5,184 bases of DNA, from contig CANQWJ010000102.1 of the NCBI GenBank assembly GCA_947627525.1, positions 1 to 5,184 of the forward strand, given 5' to 3'. The notes beneath the pieces were generated by a model, which worked only from the letters and a program-made list of their open reading frames with translations, was not told the origin of the DNA and did no database searches. Each line of letters begins with the position of its first letter. Within the stretch, counting starts at the first letter, position 1. This DNA is from an uncultured Bacilli bacterium. Lineage in GTDB: Bacteria; Bacillota_I; Bacilli_A; RF39; UBA660. Below are positions 1 through 5,184 of this stretch, piece after piece. The translations under genes were made by a program, and so were the position numbers.

Positions 1-11
1 AGTTTATCTTT

Positions 12-24
12 ATTGGCTACCAAT
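12..24. repeat. short inverted repeat (5-bp arms, 3-nt loop)
   Basis: ATTGG at 12-16 and CCAAT at 20-24 are perfect reverse complements around a CTA spacer. It lies 56-68 bp past the herA stop codon. Neither strand shows a T-run directly after it, so it is not a convincing intrinsic terminator. It could be part of a longer structure or operator cut by the window edge, or chance in AT-rich DNA. Confidence 0.25.
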
Positions 25-32
25 TATTTAAA

Positions 33-56
33 TTCGAATATCCGTTTCGAATATCC
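33..56. repeat. tandem direct repeat, two 11-bp copies with a 13-bp period
   Basis: The 11-mer TTCGAATATCC occurs exactly at 33-43 and again at 46-56, separated by GT. Each copy contains the palindrome TTCGAA, and copy 1 sits in the 8-bp palindrome ATTCGAAT (32-39). It lies in the 79-bp stretch after the herA stop codon, where no coding region is visible. Paired sites of this kind can be binding sites for a transcription factor controlling the next gene to the left, but no protein or promoter is identified here. The exact repetition is a direct observation; any regulatory role is inference. Confidence 0.5.
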
Positions 57-79
57 TCTTCAAAATTAACCTACTAATT

Positions 80-1843
80 TTAACCAAACCATGCTTGAAC
101 AATATCACTATTATTGCTTAAAGGTTCAGGGTTAGGACGATCAAATTGAATTTCCACAGGAACCTTAAAAGCTGACCCAAAAGCCAAAGCATGTCCTGGT
201 TGTAACGTCTTCAACTGTTTAGTACCCTCTTCACTAATATTTGGTACCATTTCTTTAATATAAGCCAAGTCCTTAGGATGCAAAGTTCTTAGAATGACAA
301 AGTTAGTACATTGGGAAATACACGTTTCACTAAGTTCACTAGGTCTTTGGGTAATTAGTCCTAAAATGACACCATACTTACGTCCTTCTTTGGTTATTCT
401 TTCAAAGATATTGTATCCTAATAGTTCAACGTCATTATCCTTTTGAACATAACGATGGGCTTCTTCAATGATGATATGTGTTGGATGACGACCACGATTA
501 ACATCGAAAACAGCACGATCAAATATCATTTTAGAAATAATCTTGGTAATTGATTTAGCAAAGCGATCATTGACATAGTTAATATTAATATCAACGATCT
601 GCGCCATCTTATTACCACCCAATTGAGTAAAATTATCAATATAAGTATTACGATCAATCATTTTAGGATAATCGAAATACATCGCCGCATCAGAATTTAT
701 TAATGAATGGAGTCTAACGGATAAAACATTAGCATAATCAAATACGGCATCGCTCTTCAAAACACCTTCGGAAATTAAAGCAAAGTCAAGAGCTAGTTCT
801 AAGTCGCGAAGATTATAGAAGACATCCCCTCTTGGATCAGGTATTTCTAATCCTTCAACGATGAAACTATTAATCAAATCAACAACTAATTCCATTTCGG
901 CCATTTTTCCAGTATTGTCAACAAAAAGGCATTGTTTCAAAGTACGATTATACCCCGGTTGGGAAATAGCTGTCTCAAGGTTTAACTGTTCCGTATGATA
1001 AGTCGTCAAAATAGCTGTTACCTGATCACGAATTTTACTAGACTCTTTACCACTTTGTAAAATATCCATAATGGCACGGGCAATAATGTCATTTTTAAAG
1101 ACCATAACATCACTATTTTCTGATTTAAAAATAGGAACATAACGCAAAGCACTCTCAATTATTGATAACTGTTTAGGATCAGTTGCCTCTAAAAGAATGG
1201 CTAAATCATCGGTATCAAGTATCCATAAAGGAATACGTAAAAGTTCATGCTCTTGATCATTAATATTAGTCGTATATACTTTATCATTTAACATTGGTGA
1301 AATTTCATTTAATTTAGAAAAAGCTCTAATATATTCACCATAAGCATCAAATATAAATATTTTAGCATTAATAGGTACATAGTTACTACTCGTAAAAATA
1401 TTTTGAATAATTCTTGCGGTTGTCGAACTCTTACCACTACCAGTATTTCCTAAAATAGAAAAATGGTTACTAAAAAAATCATTGATATTTACATTGATAC
1501 GATAATTGGCATAAACAGTTGATAAACCGAAATATACCTGGGTATTATCAACTACTTTTTGATTTCCTAAAACAAGATATAACTCATCCATAACAATAAT
1601 TCTAACTTTTGACTTAAAAGCTGGTTTTTTATTAATACCAGGAACGAAACGATTATCAACTATTTCTCCAACTATCCCTATTTTAGCAATATTAGCATTA
1701 ATATTAATAATTTCCCCAACTATTCTTTTATCACCATCTTCAAAGACAACGTGAACATTTATTAAGTTGGTTTGTGAAGAAATATCAATTGTTAGATTAA
1801 CCATTACATAGTTTTCTTCAATACTAAAAATTTTACCAATCAT
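80..1843 (-). CDS. herA: HerA-like hexameric DNA translocase/helicase ATPase
   Basis: A complete 587-aa FtsK/HerA-superfamily P-loop ATPase. The first ~110 residues are beta-rich and fit the HAS-barrel that precedes the motor in HerA proteins. Walker A is GNTGSGKSS (132-140), followed by the HerA-typical IFIFDAYGEY strand (162-171). Walker B with the catalytic acid pair is HIIIEEAHRY (456-465), then GRKYG (487-491), a candidate arginine-finger segment, and ITQRPSEL (497-504), a polar sensor motif. Known HerA proteins form hexameric rings that pump duplex DNA and work with a nuclease or effector such as NurA, or SIR2/DUF4297 proteins in anti-phage systems. Walker A and B are about 320 residues apart, with a mostly helical insert between. 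The ATG at 1843 has a weak AGGG site 8 nt upstream (1855-1852). It follows ymfH by 68 bp but has its own promoter and lies after a terminator. No partner gene is visible; the downstream side leaves the window. The family call is firm; role in repair or defence is open. Confidence 0.9.
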   Translation of the reverse strand: MIGKIFSIEENYVMVNLTIDISSQTNLINVHVVFEDGDKRIVGEIININANIAKIGIVGEIVDNRFVPGINKKPAFKSKVRIIVMDELYLVLGNQKVVDNTQVYFGLSTVYANYRINVNINDFFSNHFSILGNTGSGKSSTTARIIQNIFTSSNYVPINAKIFIFDAYGEYIRAFSKLNEISPMLNDKVYTTNINDQEHELLRIPLWILDTDDLAILLEATDPKQLSIIESALRYVPIFKSENSDVMVFKNDIIARAIMDILQSGKESSKIRDQVTAILTTYHTEQLNLETAISQPGYNRTLKQCLFVDNTGKMAEMELVVDLINSFIVEGLEIPDPRGDVFYNLRDLELALDFALISEGVLKSDAVFDYANVLSVRLHSLINSDAAMYFDYPKMIDRNTYIDNFTQLGGNKMAQIVDININYVNDRFAKSITKIISKMIFDRAVFDVNRGRHPTHIIIEEAHRYVQKDNDVELLGYNIFERITKEGRKYGVILGLITQRPSELSETCISQCTNFVILRTLHPKDLAYIKEMVPNISEEGTKQLKTLQPGHALAFGSAFKVPVEIQFDRPNPEPLSNNSDIVQAWFG

Positions 1844-1866
1844 ACTATCAACCCTATTCTATACAA

Positions 1867-1875
1867 ATTATAACA
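1867..1875 (-). promoter_or_regulatory. extended -10 promoter of herA
   Basis: Read on the minus strand, 1875-1867 is TGTTATAAT, a perfect TGn plus TATAAT extended -10 element. No good -35 hexamer lies 16-18 bp upstream (17 bp upstream reads TTCTTT inside the terminator T-rich tract), which extended -10 promoters tolerate. Transcription would start near 1860, giving a leader of only about 17 nt that just holds the weak AGGG ribosome binding site. The same 9-mer occurs upstream of ymfF. Confidence 0.6.
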
Positions 1876-1884
1876 CTAAACCAT

Positions 1885-1927
1885 AAAAAAAAGAAAGAAA
1901 AATGACATAAATTAATCATCTTTCTTC
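1885..1927 (-). terminator. probable intrinsic terminator of ymfF-ymfH, embedded in the end of ymfH
   Basis: On the minus strand the last codons of ymfH (1927-1916) pair with 1905-1894 in a 12-bp stem with two G-U pairs and a 10-nt loop that contains the stop codon. Seven bases on from the outermost pair the transcript reads eight Us (1892-1885). The stem is mainly A-U, so it is weaker than the ftsK terminator and readthrough into herA is likely. Its position just before the herA promoter supports a transcription-unit boundary. Confidence 0.5.
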
Positions 1928-3201
1928 TTATTTTTTAATATTAAAGTACAATCATTAGAAAAATCTATTTTATCTTTTATCTCTAAAAGCTTTTTATAGT
2001 TCATCTTTTTGATGAAATTAATGCGTTCGGTTTGAATTTCGCCATATTCAACAACATCGTTTAAAAGTGAAGAAATGGTGGCTTCAACATTGTCAGTCAT
2101 CATAACTTCAGATGCTACCCAAACTCTTTTACAACGCTCGACTTCTATTTCTTCAATTTGGTAATTTTGGAAATGGTCATTTATTTCTTTTATGAGTTCT
2201 TCAGGATGTTCAGTTTCCGCCCAGAATTCAATTATTAAAAAGTCATCAACATACATGCGCTCTAAATATAGCGATGTCATTATCCCCTTTTCTAGCATTT
2301 CATCTTTAAAGATAGAAGTTGAACCAAAAAGAATATTTAAAATCATTCCAATGTAAAGACTTAATTCAAAACGATTCTGCTCTTTAAAGACATTGGCATC
2401 CAACTTAATGGCATACCCTAATTTATCAGTCGTAACACTATCTAACTCCACTACTTGAAACTTTTTATTGACCGCTAACTGTTCTTTTATTGGTTTTAGT
2501 TTTGGGATATCTCTTTTAGGAATACTATTTAAGATAGTATTATTTTTAACAATTGAAAAGACTTTTTCAACTGCGACATCGCCCCCAACAAATAGACACA
2601 TATTATTAGGGTTATAAAACGCTTCATAAGTATCATATAAGTTTTCTTTTGTTATCGTACGAACACTATCACAACTACCCGCAATAGGTATGCGAAAAGG
2701 ATGTTTTTTATAAAGCATTCTTTGTAATTCTTCTTCCGCAAACCATTCAGGATTATCTTTTAACATATTGATTTCTTCACAAATAATACCCTTTTCTTTT
2801 TCAACATTCTCATCAGTAAAATAAGGACTATTAACATAATTTAGTAAGTAGTTTAAGTTCTCTTCAAAATTATCTGTTCCGGAAAAATAATAACGCGTCG
2901 CTTTATAACTAGTAGAAGCATTACAATTAGTTCCGCTCTTAGCGTAAAACTCAAAAGGATCGATACCATCTTCTTGTTCAAACATCTTATGTTCTAGGAA
3001 ATGGGCAACACCTTCGGGTACTCTAATCATTTCTTTTTTCTTTTCAGAATAAAATTCTAAAATTAAAGAACCAAATTTTGTAAAGTAACAAGCAAAATAA
3101 TTTTTCTTATTTTTAAAAGGTAAAACATAAACTTCTAAACCATTAGGCATTTTTTCAAAATAAACATCTTGATCTACTCCTGATAAGGAAAATTTATTCA
3201 T
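1912..3201 (-). CDS. ymfH: YmfH-type M16 zinc peptidase, catalytic subunit
   Basis: A complete 429-aa protein when started at the ATG at 3201. The inverted zinc motif HFLEH is at 67-71 (H67 and H71 bind zinc, E70 is catalytic). The third ligand is E143 in EKGIICEE, and E136 in the same helix is the additional conserved glutamate. A second, non-catalytic M16 half follows from about residue 185 to the end. There is no signal peptide or membrane segment, so it should be cytosolic. M16 enzymes enclose and cut peptides in a clam-shell chamber; the short single-unit members act as pairs. The partner is almost certainly the overlapping YmfF. Databases call this family EF-P 5-aminopentanol modification-associated, from its neighbour ymfI in Bacillus; the real substrate is not evident here. 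Start choice: a GTG nine bases upstream (3210) is inside the Shine-Dalgarno sequence, so the ATG is preferred. The last four or five codons form the 5' arm of a terminator. Confidence 0.9.
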   Translation of the reverse strand: MNKFSLSGVDQDVYFEKMPNGLEVYVLPFKNKKNYFACYFTKFGSLILEFYSEKKKEMIRVPEGVAHFLEHKMFEQEDGIDPFEFYAKSGTNCNASTSYKATRYYFSGTDNFEENLNYLLNYVNSPYFTDENVEKEKGIICEEINMLKDNPEWFAEEELQRMLYKKHPFRIPIAGSCDSVRTITKENLYDTYEAFYNPNNMCLFVGGDVAVEKVFSIVKNNTILNSIPKRDIPKLKPIKEQLAVNKKFQVVELDSVTTDKLGYAIKLDANVFKEQNRFELSLYIGMILNILFGSTSIFKDEMLEKGIMTSLYLERMYVDDFLIIEFWAETEHPEELIKEINDHFQNYQIEEIEVERCKRVWVASEVMMTDNVEATISSLLNDVVEYGEIQTERINFIKKMNYKKLLEIKDKIDFSNDCTLILKNKKKDD

Positions 3202-4459
3202 CGTCTTCACCTCCCAATAAGTAAATAGTATCTATATATATCTTCTTACTAACACTAATGATGTCATCACGCGATACTTTTTTAATATTATTCTTACGTT
3301 CTTCAGGCAAGTCAGAATTTAATATTTCAGAGGCATAATAATAGGAAATAATTTGTGTTGGATAGTCATACATCTCATCAAGTAATGACATGTAACGCGT
3401 CTTTGCTTGAGTAATTTCTTCATCAGTAAAATTGCCTTTTTCCATTTCTTTCATTTCTTTTTTAATTAGTTTAATCGTCTTTTCAAAAGTACTTTTAGTA
3501 ATACCTGAAGTTATAAATAATAAGTTGTCAATCTTATTAGAACTAGAATTAACATAGTAACAAAGGGAATTCTTTTCACGAATATTTTGGAATAATTTTG
3601 ATTCACTACTTCCACCTAAAATAATGTTATAAATGGTTAAAGCATAGTTTCTTTCAAAGTCTGTTAAACCTTTTAACTTACATCCTATTGATAATTTAGC
3701 TTGCCCAACAGGATAATCTTCCAAGATCTTTTGTGGTGTTTTTCGAATTTTTTGATGTTCAATTACAAAATCTTTATCTTTCTTATGATAGATATCAAAT
3801 TTAAAGTTATCTTTAATAATCTTTTCTGTTTCTGTAAAATCAATATCGCCAATGACAAAAATATCTAAACCACTACTACGCATAAATTCTTTGTAAAAAC
3901 TATATAAATTTTCTTCATCGATTTTTTCTAAGTCTTCTAAGTAACCAAAGCCATGTAAAGCATAGTTTTCTTTGGCACCCATCTTTTCTAGCATCTTGAC
4001 AAGACTATATTTACGCGTATCTTCTTTAATACTTTCAATCTGATTAATTGTATTATTTTTGATAATATTAAAAGTTGTGCTATCAAATTTATTATCAATG
4101 ACATTAGGATTAAAAATAGTATCAGCTAAATATTCAACTGTTTTACGAAACATTCCTTCTTCCGTATATTTTTCATTTAAGCACAACAAAGAAATATCGG
4201 TATTATAGTAATTTCCAAGACGATAACAACTGAAATCTAATTCACAAGCATATAAATCTTGTTGAATCGTTGCCATTTCTCTTCGTGTTGGGTAACTTTT
4301 ACTAGTATACGTCAATATATCAGCTAAAAAATTACGTTTAGTTATTTCTTCTTTATTAACTTTTTTTCGAAATATTAAATTGATATTTATCGTTTTAAAA
4401 CAATCTGTTTTTATCATATGTAAATTATAACTACCTAAATCTTTTCTTAAATATTTCAT
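3194..4459 (-). CDS. ymfF: YmfF-type M16 peptidase homologue, non-catalytic subunit
   Basis: A complete 421-aa M16-family protein. The region that normally carries HxxEH (about residues 42-75, with TSKSYPTRREM) has no such motif, so it cannot bind catalytic zinc. The C-terminal half keeps the typical GGSSESKLFQNIREKNSLCYY segment start (282 onward) with R294 and Y301 in the positions of the R/Y pair that holds substrate in M16 enzymes. This complements YmfH, which has the zinc site, as in known two-subunit M16 proteases. No signal peptide or membrane helix is seen, so a cytosolic protein is expected. It is the first gene of a two-gene operon: its last codons encode the ribosome binding site of ymfH, and the reading frames overlap by 8 bp. 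Its ATG at 4459 is preceded by GGTGA (4468-4464) 4 nt upstream. The order ftsK, ymfF, ymfH is that of the Bacillus region. Substrate unknown. Confidence 0.88.
   Translation of the reverse strand: MKYLRKDLGSYNLHMIKTDCFKTININLIFRKKVNKEEITKRNFLADILTYTSKSYPTRREMATIQQDLYACELDFSCYRLGNYYNTDISLLCLNEKYTEEGMFRKTVEYLADTIFNPNVIDNKFDSTTFNIIKNNTINQIESIKEDTRKYSLVKMLEKMGAKENYALHGFGYLEDLEKIDEENLYSFYKEFMRSSGLDIFVIGDIDFTETEKIIKDNFKFDIYHKKDKDFVIEHQKIRKTPQKILEDYPVGQAKLSIGCKLKGLTDFERNYALTIYNIILGGSSESKLFQNIREKNSLCYYVNSSSNKIDNLLFITSGITKSTFEKTIKLIKKEMKEMEKGNFTDEEITQAKTRYMSLLDEMYDYPTQIISYYYASEILNSDLPEERKNNIKKVSRDDIISVSKKIYIDTIYLLGGEDDE
3207..3214 (-). promoter_or_regulatory. ribosome binding site of ymfH, deciding its start
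   Basis: On the minus strand 3214-3207 is GGAGGTGA, an eight-base match to the 3' end of 16S rRNA, 5 nt before the ATG at 3201. It lies within the codons for the GGE of the YmfF tail. The GTG at 3210 is part of this site and so is unlikely to be the start. The arrangement indicates translational coupling of ymfF and ymfH. Confidence 0.85.
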
Positions 4460-4463
4460 TACA

Positions 4464-4468
4464 TCACC
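4464..4468 (-). promoter_or_regulatory. ribosome binding site of ymfF
   Basis: GGTGA on the minus strand (4468-4464) matches the 3' part of the GGAGGTGA consensus and lies 4 nt before the ATG at 4459. It is a weaker site than that of ymfH. It is contained in a three-codon mini-ORF whose TAA overlaps the ymfF ATG. Confidence 0.5.
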
Positions 4469-4516
4469 ATTTTTATTATGTATATTTTTTATTTTTTTAT
4501 TTGTACAACTAATATC

Positions 4517-4525
4517 ATTATAACA
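4517..4525 (-). promoter_or_regulatory. extended -10 promoter of ymfF-ymfH
   Basis: The minus strand reads TGTTATAAT at 4525-4517, a perfect extended -10 (TG, one base, TATAAT). The predicted start near 4510 gives a leader of about 50 nt that is very A-rich and shows no stable hairpin. The -35 position reads AGGAAA, which is not a consensus element. The promoter follows the ftsK terminator by about 30 bp, so the M16 pair is probably transcribed independently of ftsK. Confidence 0.65.
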
Positions 4526-4555
4526 TATAAAATTTTATTTTTCCTTTTAGTAAAG

Positions 4556-4581
4556 AAAAAAAGACAAGTTTTCTTGTCTTT
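4556..4581 (-). terminator. intrinsic terminator of ftsK
   Basis: A perfect 9-bp stem pairs AAAGACAAG with CTTGTCTTT around a 4-nt loop (stem arms 4573-4581 and 4560-4568). On the minus strand it runs directly into seven Us (4562-4556, the first three also in the stem). The first bases of the stem overlap the ftsK stop codon (4582-4580). There is no comparable T-run on the plus strand, so it acts leftward. Confidence 0.9.
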
Positions 4582-5184
4582 ATTCATCATATTCTTCTAG
4601 TTCTTCTTCTTCAATATCATTAGGAGCACCATCTTTGCCAATTAGAACGACGCGTGGTTTAGAGCCATTTTGTGGTCCGATAATACCGCGTTCTTCCAAT
4701 AAGTCAATGATTCTAGCAGCACGATTATAACCAACTTTAAATCTTCTTTGAATTAAAGAAGCACTAGCTTTTTGCGTTTCCGCAACAAAATCAACTATTT
4801 CGTTGTATAATGGATCATCATATTCTTCTTCAACATCTCTAGGATGTCCACCAGCATTTCCCTGTTCTTCGGCAGCTGCTTGTAAATTCATGAAGTTTTC
4901 ATCGTATTGCGCCTTTTGTTGACTAACAGTCCAGTTGATGATAGATTCCAAATCATCGTCTGATACAAAAGCACCTTGAATACGTTCAGGAGCATTCTCA
5001 CCCATTGGTAAAAATAACATATCACCTTTTCCAAGTAGTTTTTCAGCACCAGTCATATCAAGAATGGTACGGGAATCAATACTTGAAGAAACGGCAAAGG
5101 AAATACGCGAAGGAATATTGGCTTTAACAACACCCGTGATGACGTCAGTAGATGGTCTTTGGGTCGCAACAATCAAATGGATTC
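4580..5184 (-). CDS. ftsK: FtsK/SpoIIIE DNA translocase, C-terminal part (start outside window)
   Basis: The frame is open to the right edge and encodes about 200 residues ending in TAA. It begins inside the motor domain with IHLIVATQRPSTDVITG, continues through NIPSRISF and SRTILD...GAEKLLGKGDML, all hallmark segments of the FtsK beta domain. An acidic, glutamine-rich linker (about 4939-4817) leads to the winged-helix gamma domain (about 4816-4637), with the GYNRAARIIDLLEERGIIGP recognition helix that reads polar DNA motifs. It ends in a short acidic tail of nine Glu/Asp out of the last twelve residues. FtsK/SpoIIIE is a membrane-anchored hexameric pump that moves chromosomal DNA through the division or sporulation septum. 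Walker A, Walker B and the membrane part lie beyond the window. A TTG at 5176 is an internal leucine codon, not a start. Whether it is FtsK/SftA-like or SpoIIIE-like cannot be told from this part. Confidence 0.95.
   Translation of the reverse strand, partial: IHLIVATQRPSTDVITGVVKANIPSRISFAVSSSIDSRTILDMTGAEKLLGKGDMLFLPMGENAPERIQGAFVSDDDLESIINWTVSQQKAQYDENFMNLQAAAEEQGNAGGHPRDVEEEYDDPLYNEIVDFVAETQKASASLIQRRFKVGYNRAARIIDLLEERGIIGPQNGSKPRVVLIGKDGAPNDIEEEELEEYDE

Noticed and set aside
1..79. Promoter reading left, with TTGAAG (64-59) as -35
   Set aside because: At 17-bp spacing the -10 would be TATTCG, only three of six matches. There is no gene in view to support it.
3202..3210. Additional N-terminal residues MKT for ymfH from GTG 3210
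   Set aside because: This GTG is part of the Shine-Dalgarno sequence for the ATG at 3201, and no ribosome binding site precedes it at the right distance.
80..4459. HerA plus the M16 pair as one three-gene defence system
   Set aside because: The M16 pair is widely found beside ftsK/spoIIIE in Bacillota and is separated from herA by a terminator and a new promoter. Nothing but proximity links them.
4580..5176. A separate 198-aa protein starting at TTG 5176
   Set aside because: The frame is open to the window edge, and the residues before the TTG (I, H) complete the FtsK motif GIHLI-ATQRP. The TTG is an internal leucine codon of a larger gene.
80..5184. Recoding of TGA as tryptophan (Mollicutes-like code)
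   Set aside because: All six tryptophans (two in HerA, three in YmfH, one in FtsK) are TGG and no gene contains in-frame TGA.
1..5184. CRISPR array, tRNA or rRNA genes, insertion sequences, plus-strand genes
   Set aside because: No regularly spaced repeats, cloverleaf sequences or transposase motifs are seen. The four minus-strand genes fill the window, leaving only 79-, 68- and 120-bp gaps.

Overview
The window is a low-GC (visibly AT-rich), densely packed bacterial segment with every gene on the minus strand, so transcription runs from the right edge to the left. The gene families, the strong GGAGGTGA-type ribosome binding site and the order ftsK / ymfF / ymfH point to a member of the Bacillota (Bacilli or a relative). 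All six tryptophan codons are TGG and all four stops are TAA, so nothing suggests that TGA is recoded. The exact taxon cannot be read from this sequence; an uncultured low-GC Bacilli or Mollicutes-related lineage is an inference.

Right to left: (1) 5184-4580 is the C-terminal third or less of an FtsK/SpoIIIE DNA translocase. Its start lies outside the window, and a clean intrinsic terminator is laid directly on its stop codon. (2) A 120-bp intergenic region carries an extended -10 promoter. (3) 4459-3194 is a YmfF-type M16 peptidase homologue that lacks the zinc motif but keeps the R/Y substrate-binding pair. (4) It overlaps by 8 bp a YmfH-type M16 peptidase (3201-1912) with an intact HxxEH...E zinc site. 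The pair looks like a translationally coupled, heteromeric M16 protease. (5) A weaker terminator embedded in the end of ymfH and a second extended -10 promoter with the identical 9-mer TGTTATAAT separate the pair from (6) a HerA-like hexameric DNA translocase/helicase ATPase (1843-80). (7) The last 79 bp (79-1) hold no gene but do hold a 13-bp-period direct repeat and a small hairpin.

ftsK-ymfF-ymfH resembles the chromosomal neighbourhood of Bacillus subtilis (spoIIIE ... ymfF-ymfH-ymfI...), so most of the window is housekeeping. The least expected element is herA, which sits where ymfI and its followers would come in B. subtilis and has its own transcription signals. HerA proteins usually work with a nuclease or effector (NurA, SIR2, DUF4297 and similar), but no partner is visible here. 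If one exists it is probably just past the left edge. I see no CRISPR array, RNA gene, insertion sequence or phage gene.
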